Assembly (NCBI GenBank): GCA_030323885.1
Contig: CM059187.1
Span: 86,194,614 to 86,258,613, forward strand
Reading direction: 5' to 3'
From: Branchipolynoe longqiensis
Taxonomy: Eukaryota; Annelida; Polychaeta; Phyllodocida; Polynoidae
DNA: 64,000 nt
Made by a program: the position numbers and the translations under genes
The notes under the pieces: generated by a model
Told to the model about the DNA's origin: nothing
Databases searched by the model: none
The model's input: the letters and a program-made list of their open reading frames with translations, nothing else
In this document: positions 42,750 to 55,577 of the stretch, piece by piece
Position numbering within the stretch: the first letter of the stretch is position 1
Layout: every line of letters starts with the position of its first letter

Positions 42750-44084
42750 GCTTCCACTCCTTATTATTATCGTAAGTCATATACTCTACTGCTCTTATTA
42801 TTAATTGTTCATCGACTATGCAACTGGGCCGATTATGGCGCCCCCTGTCTGCAAACGATGTAACTTGTCTGGCCATGTTCACTCACTCTGTCTACGATTT
42901 ATTGTTGGTTAACCATTAGCCAGAGATTATATATACCTTCGATCCACTCATATTGTTGTTCCTTTATTCATATGTAGAATTAATTAATTATATAAATATA
43001 AATATATATGGCCTTTTTATCATTACATAATATATGTTGAGATTATGTGATTATAAACACGGACATTATCGCCCTGCAGTTCCGCTATTGTTGTTTAACC
43101 TCCGAATAGAATCGATATATACTACGGGATTAGTTCCCTCTTTGGCCGCGGTGGCGCCACCTGTGGGTGGAGATTGAACTGTGAGCCAGATTTCAACCTT
43201 TTTATCGTTAGGCAAATCACATATTTTCCTACCAGTGACAGGCAATATATATTGTGTGCAGTTGGAACGGCATGGAGCCCTATTGCTTGTGGAGACAGGT
43301 AAGCAAGCAGCTGGTCAGCATGTGCTTCCTGTCCCAGTACCGATTGGTCACTTCACACTGATTTTTTCAGAATATGTCACTGCATGTATATATATATATA
43401 TATATATATTTTTGTGTGACAATGTATTTACCCTGCCCATAATGTATAAGCCCCCATGAGGGAGCTTGTTTTCAATGCTGGACAGCTGTGATGTTGTTTT
43501 TGTTCTGATCCTTTGCCCAGGGGAGGTTTACCTGGTTCAGCTCAGGCCAGTCTCTCGTGGTTTTGGGTGTTAGTAATAATCTATGTTGGTTTTTTTGTAT
43601 TTTTCCAGAATTTGTGTGTGGTTTGAGTATGATACCTTAGCCTTCTATGTACATCTACTTGGGTGTCATGTAGGCTTGCAGGAGAGGATCCCGTCCCATA
43701 TTGGTTTGTTGCAACCCCCTTTCACCCAAGTCCTGTCCTTAGATAGTGCACCTGTGCGCCAGAACACACCCAGGCTCTTCAGGACTGCTACTAGGTGGGA
43801 TGGCTGTGCAGTTTGCTTAGCCATTTTGCATTTCAGGGTGGATCAGATGCATGACCGTGGCCTGTCCATTGTTGTGTTGGTGTGTGCCATTACACCTACC
43901 CAGGTGGACTGCGCCATGTGGTGATGGTTTCTCTGATGTCTTTAGTGCTATGGGGGGGGCTAGTGTCCATTTTTTTTGTTTCGTCTCTACCATTTTTCTG
44001 GCCTGTCGTTTGCTTTTTGCACTATTGCACAGCAAGCAGTGACTGTGCTCAATGGCAGGTGTGATTTATATATATATATATGGA
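42750..44084. other. No gene; TA microsatellite at 43386-43412
   Basis: Unique AT-rich sequence with GGTGGCGCCACC at 43149. Frames 43181-43459 and 43583-43924 have no family signature. Confidence 0.4.
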
Positions 44085-44370
<286 letters not shown>

Positions 44371-45118
44371 ACATATGTATATATATGCACACATTTCAGA
44401 AATCCCGGAGTTAGTCCGACTACCATGTTTTGACGGCTGCCATGGTTCTCAACTGCAAAGGATTTGGAAAGACTTAAAATGACCAATAGAAATTGACATT
44501 CTCTAAGCTGGGATTCTGCACAGTCAATGTTGAAGCCGTAGTGGGGTGTTTCAGTGTGTGTCAGTGTTATTCTGCCAGTTGTTATTGACGAGATCCCAGG
44601 ATGTGACGTAGAACAGGGAAACAGTCATACACATTGATAGAGATCTTCTTTATTAAATGCTCAGTAAAAGCATACAGGTTCAATTGGTCAGTAACTGTAA
44701 CAGTGGAGTACATGCATAGTATCAACTGAGAAGCCTCTATAGTTGAACTTAGGAATAATAGTGACGGTGAAGTATCCTTTTGCAGACCAATGTCACAGAA
44801 ATGGGAAATCTTATCACAACGTTAGTTGAGTTGATTGCTATTTCAGCTAGCATTGAAATAATACCCCTGAATGTAATGCTGACAGGTATGAACTCAATTA
44901 AAATGCCGAGGGCATACTATATAAAACTACAGTGGATAAATATTGGCATTATTCATAACTATGTATTCAGTATATATTCATCTTCACTACCACTGAGCAG
45001 GTTTGCATGTCATATATGGTTATTCCCACTTAATCCACCCAGTTCCCCATTGTAATATATGTGAATATGGTATCGCTGGTGGGTCGGTTAGTATCGCGGC
45101 ACGAGACTAACTGGCCGT
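44371..45118. other. No feature recognised
   Basis: Unique sequence. A 91-codon frame at 44780-45055 is hydrophobic in places but lacks a family signature or neighbours. Confidence 0.4.
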
Positions 45119-45527
45119 AGTGACGTCATTGTAGCCAACTTGGTAAAGCCCGGATCTAATAATAGAACAGTTGTGAATCAGTCCTCGCGGTATGGTATTT
45201 TATCAATTAGCTGGAAATGGCAGTGGATATAGTCATGACTATTGTTATATGCATAGTGATGTCATTGTAGCCAACGTGGTAAAGTCCGGATCTAATAATA
45301 GAACAGTTGTGAATCAGTCCTCGCGTTATGGTATTTTATCAATTAGCTGGAAATGGCAGTGGATATAGTCATGACTATTGTTATATGCATAGTGATGTCA
45401 TTGTAGCCAACGTAGTAAAGCCCGGATCTAATAATAGAACAGTTGTGAATCAGTCCTCGCGGTATGGTATTTTATCAATTAGCTGGAAATGGCAGTGGAT
45501 ATAGTCATGACTATTGTTATATGCATA
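45119..45527. repeat. 136-bp tandem repeat, 3 copies
   Basis: AGTGA(C/T)GTCATTGTAGCCAA starts units at 45119, 45255 and 45391; copies differ at only a handful of sites, so the duplication is recent. Confidence 0.95.
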
Positions 45528-45600
45528 AAGGCTGTGCAAAAGGAGGTTACCTGAGCAGTAGTAGAATGCAATAACAATAATAATAAGCAGGATCAGTATT

Positions 45601-46008
45601 AGATAAAAGATCCACCCGGTACTTGTAGTACACGGGTGAAGACCACCAGCCTTATATAAATAAGGGCGAAAATAGCGTTAATATGGAACAACAAGTAGAA
45701 TGCCTGGCACCAGTGTCAAATGGTTACTTATATCAGAACAGAGTTGGTGAATGAGAGAGAATGCAAAAAGACAAGATGGCAGCCAGAGAACGCCGTCGAT
45801 TTCACTTATAAATCTGATTAAACTAGATATTATATTATATTTTTCAACTCAAAGGTAGCGGGCTATCAATAAGACGTATGTAAAGAATAAATGTTGCCTC
45901 TTAGATTGTGAAATTAGGCTCTCAATTCATTGACCCGTTTTTTCGACAGCTTTTACATAGGGTTGGTTTGCACCCCTACTGCAGCAGTACGGGGTGAATC
46001 TTGTATCT
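45601..46008 (-). mobile_element. MITE-2 copy, MULE-like, inverted
   Basis: Ends AGATAAAAGATCCACCC and GGGTGAATCTTGTATCT. Flanks GGATCAGTATT (45590-45600) and TGATCAGTATA (46009-46019) agree at 9 of 11 sites. The interior aligns to the inverse of 14164-14576. Confidence 0.85.
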
Positions 46009-46171
46009 TGATCAGTATATACATGAATAATATTTGGAAAAGTGCTTTATACCTCACATAGGGCTGACGATCAAAAATATACATATATACGTGATATATA
46101 TCTACAATACATATATTTGATGGTCAGCCACATACGTGGATGTACAATTATTATGACCGTTAACCATATAC

Positions 46172-46536
46172 GTTTGTTTGTTTCTTTGTTGTTGTTTTAC
46201 GTCCTAGTAACATCTAAGGTCATATCAGGACAGGTACCGACTTGTGACAGTACACACTCATGGTGACTTTATAGTGCTGCCCCACTGGGAAACCAGGCCA
46301 CCAGCACCATGACCTGATATCCCACTCAGTCACACTATCCTGATACTGAGCCAACCATTCCCTGCCATGTGCATTCTAATAATGCCGAACGTCAGGCTAG
46401 GAAGCGACAAGTATCAATTTCATAGGTCATTGGTTTGACTCGACCAGGATTCGAACTCACAAACTCATGGATTCGGATCTCGCGATCTCCCAAAACAGGA
46501 GACGGATGCTCCACTCATTCGGCCACCCCGTCTGGT
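46172..46536 (-). mobile_element. SINE-A copy, variant head
   Basis: Tail GTTGTTGTTTTACGTCC at the left, body, and head ...ATTCGGCCACCCCGTCTGG at the right. It carries the doubled B-box variant also seen at 18284-18610. Confidence 0.82.
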
Positions 46537-46556
46537 CAAACATATATGTCAACCAT

Positions 46557-46716
46557 ATATGGATAGTGATAAGCCCCTTATCGCCTGTAATAAGCTCTGG
46601 AGTGCTCCTCTCCTCCCCCCTGGATCGGGGGTTGGAGGGGGGGGGGGGTCCAGCATGCACCGCTCTACCTCCTGCGCGAGGCTTGACACTCCACTCGATC
46701 GGAAGTGCTCCCTATC
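46557..46716 (+). repeat. Dispersed repeat E, copy 2
   Basis: Matches 31896-32080 through GATAAGCCCCTTATCGCCTG, a C-run/G-run hairpin centre and AGCATGCACCG. Confidence 0.6.
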
Positions 46717-47087
46717 TCTATATATGCATATATTTGTTATAAATTGACTAGCAATTGCGACACTCATAACTCCTGTCTTCTTTGTTCATAAATCCCTGAA
46801 ATATATACTGAGATGAACGAATCCAGTGCTTTAGCTGCTATTTAAACAATAATCTTATAATGTGTACATGATCTTGGATTTCTTGAGTAATCGATGACCA
46901 GTGACTAGCTTGGTTTCCTAACCGATTATTTAACTTTTACTTGTTTGACATGTCCATAGTCCTGGTCAAATTTGCCTTATGTCCCGTATTTGCGATAGAT
47001 GCACCAGGCAGAGCCAATCAATGAATGGCGGACAAAAATACATATTTTGAAAAAATAATATTTTAAAAATCATTGTTACCAAGTTTA
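46717..47087. other. No feature recognised
   Basis: AT-rich unique sequence. Confidence 0.45.
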
Positions 47088-47443
47088 TTAAAGCTGTATA
47101 GTCTGATGAAATATCAAATTTTCAAAACCAAACCAATTATCTAGATTTGATTTTACATATCTAACTTAGATACTGATGCACTTATTAAGCATTTTTTTTC
47201 TGTGTAGAAGGCAATACTGACTCAATTTAACAGAACCTTTTACAGCAGAAGTCTATGGTGTCAGAGTTTTGGCAAGCTTGCCAAAACTAATTTTCCATGT
47301 TTGCACTCACAATATCTAAAAAGTTTACCATTTAAAATAAAAGTAACTTTGAACTAATGTAAAGTAGATACTAGTGATCTATCTAATATATTTATCTCAG
47401 AAAAAATACAGAAATTCAAAACCATCGGACTATGCAGCTTTAA
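47088..47443 (+). mobile_element. MITE-1 copy, full length
   Basis: 356 bp between TTAA at 47088 and TTAA ending 47443. Inner ends AGCTGTATAGTCTGATG and CATCGGACTATGCAGCT. The palindrome GGCAAGCTTGCC lies near the middle. Confidence 0.9.
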
Positions 47444-47603
47444 GAAACCATATAAGGGTGAGTGTTACGTGTACCGGTGTTGTACACAATGCCAGGGTCC
47501 ATGATTACATGGCGCGGTGATAATTATTTCAAGTCTACTCAATTACAAAACATAAATACAAACGTAATTACTGAAGTATCAAAAAAGAAGTATGGTGGCG
47601 GGC

Positions 47604-47940
47604 AGGGGCGCGGTGGCCGAATCGATAGAGTGTTGTCCTCACGTGCGGAAGTGTCTGGAGTTTGGTTCCCAGTCGAGTCAAACAAGTGATTTATAAAATT
47701 GATACTTGTCGCTTCCTAGCATGCCGCTCGGTGTTAATAGGATAGGGCTAGGACTGGTTAGCTCAGTGTCAGGATAATGTGGCTGAGTGCGATATCGGGT
47801 CATGGTGCCAGTGGCCTGATTTCCTAGTGGCACTAACAAAAAAGTCAAAGTCACCATGAGTGTGCCTGTCACAAGGCAGTACCCACCCTGATATGACCTT
47901 AAATGTTGCCAGCACATAAAACTCCAATAACCAACCAACC
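47604..47940 (+). mobile_element. SINE-A copy, full length
   Basis: Head GCGCGGTGGCCGAATCG with A box TGGCCGAATCGA, body, and tail ACCAACCAACC. Confidence 0.87.
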
Positions 47941-48489
47941 AAGTACAGTCCCGATTAAATATTGGCGGCGCGCATGCGCGGACACATAATGAAATGCAAT
48001 AGCGGGTAGTATTTAAGTAAAGCACATCTAAGCGGGGTGAAAAAGAGGCTGCCGGACATAAAAGAATTAGAAGGTTTAAAATAATAAGGCGCACTGGGCA
48101 TGTATTACTGTCTCCGACAGGATCTGTCACTGCAGGTTGTAACGTGATCCTTCCTTCAAGTCGCTGTCTTACCCGCAATTTTACAAACATGTCCAACGAA
48201 AGGTAAATATTGTCAGGGAGGGCATGATTCACCTAGGTGGGTTCGTGGCATTGTAGTTTTGAATTATGAAGTATGTGACTGTGTGAGTGCCGGCTTAAGT
48301 AGTGCATCTGTCGAACATATTATAGCAGTGTTGTTGGTTTAACCCAAATTAGGAATGTTGTTTTGTCCCTGGGTTGATTAAGAAAACGCTCAGCTGAACA
48401 AATGATTCGGTAGCATGCAGTACTGGGCAGATCGGACATCAGTTGGAATTATATATTGCTGGTTCAAAGGAACTATCATCGTCATATTC

Positions 48490-48527
<38 letters not shown>

Positions 48528-49123
48528 CAGATATACAGGTGAGTAATTTATATACATATACATATATACATATACACACAGTATTCCATCGGGTTAATGC
48601 CCATGTGTGGGTTAACGCCCATCCCCACTAGGCCAATATTTCGTAGACGCCCACCCCTTAAACGCCCATGTGTGGGTAAACACCCACCCCCACTTCAGTC
48701 ATTTGCCAATATAAACATCATATGTGTATCTATGTGTAGTATGTATATGCTTGTGTGTGATACATGACAAATTATGTATGTATCTATGTACGGAAGTTCA
48801 TATATTATCTCCTCCTTTCCTTTTCGCCTACTGAGCAATACCGGTGGCGCCACCATCCGCATCCCATACCCCTACCGCAGTGTTCTACCTGTGTATGTCG
48901 TCAATATGCGGACAATTCGGTAATTTATTATCTGCTTTTGTCTAATTTATATGTCACTTCGATTATATGACAACTCACATGGCATGTGTGGAAATAGGGT
49001 TGTCCATTGAAGATAGGCACTATGTGTTTATATATGGGGCGTGTAAATACTTACGTGAATATTATTATGAATGTAATAAACTCCCTGCACTAGGGGCCTA
49101 CACCTACCATGTGGGGAGGGGTC
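47941..49123. other. No gene; TA microsatellite at 48491-48523
   Basis: Unique sequence with short repeats of ACGCCCATGTGTGGGT near 48590-48690 and GGTGGCGCCACC at 48842. Confidence 0.45.
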
Positions 49124-49124
49124 C

Positions 49125-49749
49125 GGTGTGGCAGAAATCGCAAACCCCTGGAAATTGTACACCCCAGGGTTTGCGATTTCCTGGGAAATCACAAACCCCC
49201 CCCTGAAAATTGCAAACCCCCCATGTAATATTCAACTAACATACTAGTAAATAATGGTTCATTGAGATATTTGATGCATGCACTATAAGAATTTGGGTTA
49301 TTAAAATCGTTCTATTTACTGTATGCAGTGACTGAAGTTGGAACTAAAAAGGCCATTTTACTAACGATATTGTTTACATTGCCGATCCTGGAACTGAGTG
49401 ATAATACCATGATATTGCTGCACCTCTTTACCTAGCCTGGTCCCCTGGCCTTTGTTTCAACAGAGGTCGCCACCTGCTGGAAAACATGGGTACTGGAACT
49501 CAACTACTCTTTACCTGGCCTTTAGAATGGCCACAGTGGGGAGATCTGTGGAAAAAAGGCCGTTTTCAGCGCATGTGCAGTCAGAATTACAAACTGGACT
49601 ATCGCAAAGTTGTTTTCATTAGGATAAAGACTGCCAAATATGGGGGGTTTGCGATTTCCAGGGGGGGTATGGAATGGGGATTTGCGATTTCCTAGGAAAT
49701 CACAAGTGGGAGTTTGCGATTTACAGGGTTTGCGATTTCCTGCTACACC
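49125..49749. mobile_element. TIR element with TTTGCGATTT subterminal repeats
   Basis: Left end GGTGTGGCAGAAATCGCAAA and right end inverse GGTGTAGCAGGAAATCGCAA. AAATCGCAAAC or its inverse occurs at least six times in both ends, with the palindrome TTTCCTAGGAAA. The middle (~49230-49640) is unique. GGTC on each side may be a 4-bp target duplication. Confidence 0.75.
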
Positions 49750-50370
49750 AGGTCATATGCATGTACATATGTGTATCTAATGTATGTATATGTATGGTAC
49801 AGTGAGTGGCGGTTACATTGTGGAGGGGTGGTGGCGCCACCATCGGAGCTGGGGTTGCTGAGGCTGGAGCAGTAGATGACTAGGACAGACTCCATCAGTC
49901 CATCGAGCTGGGTGAGTGATGAGGGAAAGGGGGTATATTGCAAGTCATTATACTCGTATAATTCTTATACAGCATGTATATGTATATATGTATATGTATA
50001 TATGTACAGTTATGTACATATATATGTGTATATGTAAATGTATGTCTATATAGGTATATATGTACATATATGCACATATATGTACATATGTGTATATGTG
50101 TATGTGTGTATATCTGTATATGCATATAGGAGTACATGTGTATATGTGTATATATCTTTATATGTATATATCTATTTCATTTACAAATTAAGCCCTATCT
50201 TGTAAACATGCATTAGGTGTCTCCTTCGAAGAATGTTGAAGAATGTTGTCCTTCGCCCATCTTGCTTCTATTTGAGTTAATGATGCCAGCGCCCAATAGT
50301 TGGCATGGTTACTTAGTTAACTATTAAGCATATGTTTTTCCTGCCTGCCCGTGCTTACATATCCCCTTGG
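49750..50370. other. ATGT/GTATAT repeats (49970-50175), no gene
   Basis: GGTGGCGCCACC at 49829, then a GTATATGT microsatellite. Confidence 0.6.
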
Positions 50371-50493
50371 CAACGGGTGCGGTGATCCTACTACTTTACA
50401 CGTCGCCATGAGTTCTCACTATCACAAGCCGGTACCCATCCTGTTATCCCCTTAGATGTTACCAGGACTTTAAACTCCGACAACCTACCAACC
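50371..50493 (+). mobile_element. Internally deleted SINE-A copy
   Basis: A short head-like AACGGGTGCGGTG is followed at once by the 3' half (GTCGCCATGAG..., CTTAGATGTTACCAGG) and a decayed tail. Confidence 0.65.
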
Positions 50494-50629
50494 TGTCATG
50501 GTGAGAGATCTGATTAGTGGATAGATCGATGCCAACATGGGTATCTTGGAAGTGACGTATTCATCAGTGTTTTGAATATCAGGCGGTGAATGTTTTCTAA
50601 ATCTGGACCTCAGTGAATGAGATGCACAC

Positions 50630-50926
50630 TAGATCTAATATCACATACCTGAGCCAAAGGAGAGATGCACATCTGCTATCTCTTATGTTTATCAGAGCCA
50701 AGGATGAAAACTACATAGACCATACTACCAGAGTTACCAGGCAGGGGGATGCTACACTCCTCAAAGTTCTAAACCACTCACAAATAGACTGACAAGAGCC
50801 CCTATCTACAAATGCAGCAAATTATGGAATGAACTCCCAGTCAGAATTAGACATGCACAAACACAACTAGAATTCAAGAACCTGGTAAGAATTGACAAAG
50901 CCAATCAGGCCCTTCTACAGGCCTAG
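50630..50926 (+). pseudogene. LINE reverse transcriptase C-terminal end, frameshifted
   Basis: Translation gives a Q-R-R-D-A-H-L-L-S-L-M-F segment, a T-R-V-T-R-Q-G-D-A stretch and, after a shift near 50788, S-K-L-W-N-E-L-P-V and T-Q-L-E-F-K, with a TAG at about 50925. This motif order is typical of the end of CR1/L2/Daphne-like LINE proteins, a clade different from the 55.6-kb LINE. The 5' part is missing. Confidence 0.75.
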
Positions 50927-52075
50927 TGATGAGGTCACCATATTTAATTAGCTATCTATTATAAGTACCTATGGCCACCCCACCCCCTCCCACAACTCGA
51001 CACGCTCCTTTACCTGCTGCCAACAAACCAAGTTATCCACCGTACAAATTACTTGCCCAGCAAATTCGGAAATGTGTATCAGTCTGGTAGTATTGCTATA
51101 GACCGGAGGCCCTATGGTACTGGGATGCCTCACTCCCTATCTCTCCCATGTGATGTAAATTTTGCGGTGCCACCTTGTGGTGGGCTTGATCGACCCAGCT
51201 GCTGGTTGGTGTTTCACATGTAAACCCATACAGTTTTATCATGCATGAGATGGGTAAGCGTGAATACACATCAATATGAAATTGCTATGAACAGGCACAC
51301 AACATCGTCGTCCTCGTCGCCATCATCACACATCTTTCACATTCATATATACATTTGTGCATATAATATAGCATCTGTTTAGCATGGGGAACAGCCAGCG
51401 CACCAAGTGGTGGTTTGATCATTTTGATTACACAGTACAGGCTGAGTGAGCCTTCTTGGTATTATAGGGTCTTTGTATAAACATAGACACTAATAAAGTC
51501 TGTACTAGACTACTAAATGACTGAAAAGTACAATCCTCCAAGCATTGTTTATCCCATCATTACTAACAACCTACTTACTCAAACTACTTCATGTAGTCAA
51601 AAAGCACACCTGAGGTATTAACCTTTTAAGCATAACCCTAAAAGCTAACCACACTCTATCTAACAGAATAAACAAACCATTCTACTAACACTCACTCCAT
51701 CTCAAAATGTTAACTCCAACAACATGATAGTTTTGCAATTCACAACATAGTAGGCATACAAACCTATGAAGGGAAACTATGCACCTAACCACTCCGTAAT
51801 GTAAAGGTCTAATCAATACACATGTATGTATCAAGTGTGTATGAATACAACATATAACTGCTATTTTTATATGTGAATTGTCAAACTATATACCATTGAA
51901 TGTTTGATATTGTTATTTCAGCTGATTTGGGCTAGCTGCTGATGACAATATCAGACTACATATGCATATATTGTAAATAACTGTATTGTCACATGGCTGG
52001 AAGACCAGTGCCATGGCGCTGACAAAAGACTTTATTCAATGAATAAACTATATTTACAACATTTCCCATCAGCTG
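50927..52075 (+). mobile_element. Probable 3' UTR of the same LINE, split by MITE-3
   Basis: Sequence downstream of the LINE stop runs to GTGCCATGGCGCTGACAAAA and AATGAATAAAC near 52010-52050, an AATAAA-containing end. A similar ACATGGCGCTG...AATAAACTT block lies inverted at 63290-63400, so this is a repeated 3' end. MITE-3 (51107-51475) interrupts it. Confidence 0.45.
51107..51475 (+). mobile_element. MITE-3 copy, hAT-like
   Basis: Same interior as 17868-18244, with a more decayed left TIR (CGGAGGCCCTATGGTACT). Flanks TATAGAC (51100-51106) and TATAAAC (51476-51482) agree at 6 of 7 sites. Confidence 0.85.
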
Positions 52076-52327
52076 GCGGCGATTGTCCCTGTATGTTTAC
52101 GTGATTTGGGTTACTTGAACGCACAGCATGTGTGTTGTCGATTTTAAGCAGGTTGTCTCCTTGTGTGGCCGGGGCCTTCATGTCGGCCCCCGTCTATTTA
52201 TTTGCCATGGTTCCAGCTGCCATGTTGGCATTGGTATAGATGGGCCTGGCCGAGCTCCGGTCCAAGGTTATATACCATTTGGAGCAGCTCCAATGCACAG
52301 AGCTGCTCGCAGGGCCAGATTGGATGG

Positions 52328-52652
52328 TTGGGAGTTTTACGTCCTTCCAACATCTAAGGTTATATGAGGATGGGTACCGACTTGTGACAGTGCGCACTCA
52401 TGACGACTTTATATATAGTGCTGCCCCATTGGGAACTCCGGCCACGAGCACCATGATCTGATATCCCACTCAATCATATTATCCTGATACTGAGCTAACC
52501 AGCCCTTGCCCTATCCTATTCATGTCGAGCGGCAGGGTAGGAAGCAACACATATCAATTTTATAAGTCATTGATTTGACTCGACCGGGAACCGGACTCCT
52601 GATCTCCCGCATGCGAGGTCTGCGCTCTACCGATTCGGCCACCGCGTCCGGT
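52328..52652 (-). mobile_element. SINE-A copy
   Basis: Minus copy from GGGAGTTTTACGTCC to CGGCCACCGCGTCCGG; the head retains A- and B-box-like words. Confidence 0.85.
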
Positions 52653-52799
52653 TGAACACAGTGCCAGACACTGGAATGGGTCGGCGCTACTGCCAGTTCC
52701 ACCAACATTTATATCTCTGGGTCTAATCAGTTCCATGTTGTTCCAATCTCATGTCATGAACCAGAGTTGGCTAATTCTTTAGATAATTGAAGTGCAACC

Positions 52800-52991
52800 A
52801 TGCAATATTAATTTTTGCCCATTTAGGCTTCTGCAGTAACAGGTTCTATTAAAATACCTCAGTATTCCCTCCTACGGTGTGACAAATGTTTGATAAGTTC
52901 ACCAGTATCTAACTTAGACATGTAGAATCAAATCTAGATAATTGCTATGATTTTGAAAATTTGATGTTTTCATCGGACTATGCAGCTTTAA
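52800..52991 (-). mobile_element. MITE-1 partial copy, inverted
   Basis: From GGCTTCTGCAGTAACAGGTT to the end TCGGACTATGCAGCTTTAA. The outer left half is missing. Confidence 0.75.
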
Positions 52992-53311
52992 CTAATTTAT
53001 CCTCGAACCATGCATGTAATTAATTTCATGGTGGTTTTTTTGGTGGTATTTTCCTCTTGGCCCATGTTAGTTTATTTTTCCCAGCGTTATTGTCCCAGGT
53101 GCACTTAGCAGACTCAGGAGAGCTAGTCGGTAAAGTGCAGCAAATTCCGCTGAGACAAAGCACTATTATGAAGACTGATGATCAATTTAATGCTGATGTT
53201 CTGTCTATGACGCGATACGTCATTTCAATGCTGTGATCTATCGGCTGACATTTACTGTGAAGTAAACGCCTGCTACAGATTTAACTTCATGATGACCCAG
53301 TCTGGGAGTAG
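52992..53311. other. No feature recognised
   Basis: Unique sequence. Confidence 0.45.
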
Positions 53312-53323
53312 ATCTACCAGAAG

Positions 53324-53596
53324 GTGTTCGTTTCCTGGTCGACTCAAACCAATGACTTTAAAATTGATACTTTTCGCTTCCTAGCCTGGCGCTCGCCATT
53401 AATAGGATAGGGCAAGGACTGGTTAGCTCAGTGTCAGGATAATGTGACTGAGTGGGATATCAAGTCATGGTGCTGGTGGCCTGATTTCCCAGTGGGGCAG
53501 CACTATAAAATTGCCATTAGTGTGCACTGTCACAAGTCGGTACCTGTCCTGATATGACCTTAGATGTTACTAGGACATAAAACTACAAACAAACAA
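53324..53596 (+). mobile_element. 5'-truncated SINE-A with target duplication
   Basis: Starts within the B box (TTCCTGGTCGACTC) and ends AAAACTACAAACAAACA. ATCTACCAGAAG (53312-53323) and ATCTACCGGAAG (53597-53608) flank it. Confidence 0.88.
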
Positions 53597-53608
53597 ATCT
53601 ACCGGAAG

Positions 53609-54337
53609 ATTGTCAAACTGGTGAATGTGTTGTTTTCTTTCTTCTGCAACAAAAGTGGTGTTTTCCTCATCATGAAAGTGTACGATATAAATGTCAAATA
53701 ATGCATTCTGAGCCTGACACCTATCTGACATAAATATTATTCAGTGTGAGAAAAATAACAGGGAAAGTCATCAATTTATTAACTCGCTGGCTGCAGCATA
53801 AAGAAGTAGAATGCCCTTAAATGTTTTTAGCATAATGTCATTGGCCGGCCCTTGCCTACGTGGAGTCAACTGCCAAGCTATTGAGTTTCAATTGACTGCT
53901 GACGCCGACAAATATTCATTGTATTGAACTGATTACATTATACATTACCCATCTGGCCTGAACTGTGTATATTGTTCACGTCACTAGATATGTTGGCATT
54001 TGAAAGAGATTCATGGCATTTATATTATGTGTGTGCATTATTCTGAGTATTAACTCTGGCTGATTTAGTGCATAGCTTGTAGTGAGCTAAATTTCTGCTG
54101 TTTTGATCTTGGGTGTTTCCTGTTCCCTTTTTCTTCATGGGATGGTGATTTGCTATTTGTGTAATTCTGATATACTATAGGTAATTGCATTGCATTATTG
54201 CTCATGTAGAAGTTAATGAGCAACGTACGTAATCCTCCTGTTAAATATGTGTGTATATAGATATAGATATTTTATGTACATATATATACATATTTATACA
54301 TATTTATACATATTTATACATATGTATACATATATGT
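53609..54337. other. No feature recognised; ATAT repeats near 54250-54335
   Basis: AT-rich unique sequence followed by TATTTATACA repeats. Confidence 0.5.
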
Positions 54338-54570
54338 GACCAGACTGCAGGGCCGAATGAGGAGAGCGCCGGCCTCTCACTTTGGTAGGCGGTTGGATTC
54401 GAACCCGTAGGTTCTAACACTGGACATGTCAAACCAATGACTTAACAATTAATACTTGTCACTAGCTAGCGTGACACTCAGCATTACTAGGATAGGGAAA
54501 GGACCGGTGGAATGAGGAAGACCAATTGTCTGAGAGTGAATTTTCCACTGCTTAATAAAGTAATGTACCC
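54338..54570 (+). mobile_element. Chimeric SINE: SINE-A body with SINE-B 3' end
   Basis: A diverged tRNA-like head (B box GGATTCGAACCC) leads into SINE-A body (TACTTGTCACTAGCTAG, ACTAGGATAGGG). At about 54505 the sequence switches to the SINE-B 3' end (GTGGAATGAGGAAGACCA, TTTTCCACTGCTTAA) instead of continuing as SINE-A. Confidence 0.75.
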
Positions 54571-54738
54571 ACCCACCCTCTTCCCCATAAAGAATATATG
54601 TGTATACATTTATAAACATGTGTACACATAAAATTATATACACATGTATACACATATAGGCACATATATATATACACATACATATGCATATATATATTAT
54701 TTATATATATATATACATAGTAAGTTGACAAAGTTCAT

Positions 54739-55070
54739 TACCCGACCGGATGCGGTGGCAGAATTGGTAAGCAGGCAGGCTTCCCATGCGGAAGGTCGAT
54801 GGTTCAAATCCCCACTCAGTCAAACCAATTACTTACAAAATTAACATTTGTTGCTTCATAGCCTGGTGTTCGGCATTAACAGGATAGGGCAATGTATGAT
54901 TAGCTCGGCATGAGGACTGAGTGGGATATCGGGACATGGTGCCAGTGGTCTGGTTTCCCCGTGGGGCAACGCTATAAAGTCGACGTGAGAGCGCATAGTC
55001 ACAAGTCGGCATCCGTCTTGAGGTTACCTTAGATGTTGCTAGGATGCAAAACCCAAATAAACAAATAAAC
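54739..55070 (+). mobile_element. SINE-A copy, full length
   Basis: Head GGATGCGGTGGCAGAATTGG with B-box-like GGTTCAAATCCCC, full body, and tail AAATAAACAAATAAAC. AAGTTCAT flanks both ends (54731-54738 and 55071-55078). Confidence 0.9.
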
Positions 55071-55078
55071 AAGTTCAT

Positions 55079-55320
55079 GATTCAAGTGGTTTGCAGTGTG
55101 TAGCCATTTTCATATATAATGCATGCATGAATTATATATGGATGTGTGATTCCCATCAAACCTGCATGTACAAATGCAGTTTCTTTTACCTTCGGTAACC
55201 TGGCAGAATAAATCATCTCTTTTATTAAAGGCAACACACATTATGTATATGAAATACGTGCTGAGTACCAAAGTACACTTTGCTGTTCTCACTCTCACAT
55301 TTGAAATGGTTTAGTGCAGC
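55079..55320. other. No feature recognised
   Basis: Unique sequence. Confidence 0.45.
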
Positions 55321-55577
55321 CAAAGACCCTATAATACTAAGACGACTCACTCAGTCTGTACTGTGTAATCAAAATGATCAAACCCACCACTTGGTGCACT
55401 GGCTCTTCTCTTGGTTAAACAGGTGCTATATCATATGTATAAATGTATACATGAATGTGAACGATGTGTGATGATGGTAATGCTGATGATGATGATGATG
55501 TCCATTTGTTCACAGCAATTTCATATTGATGTGTATTCATACTTACCTATCTCATGTATAATATAATTGTATGTGTT

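Noticed and set aside
47678..48232. 184-codon minus-strand frame
   Set aside because: Half of it is the inverse of a SINE-A copy; the remainder has no signature.
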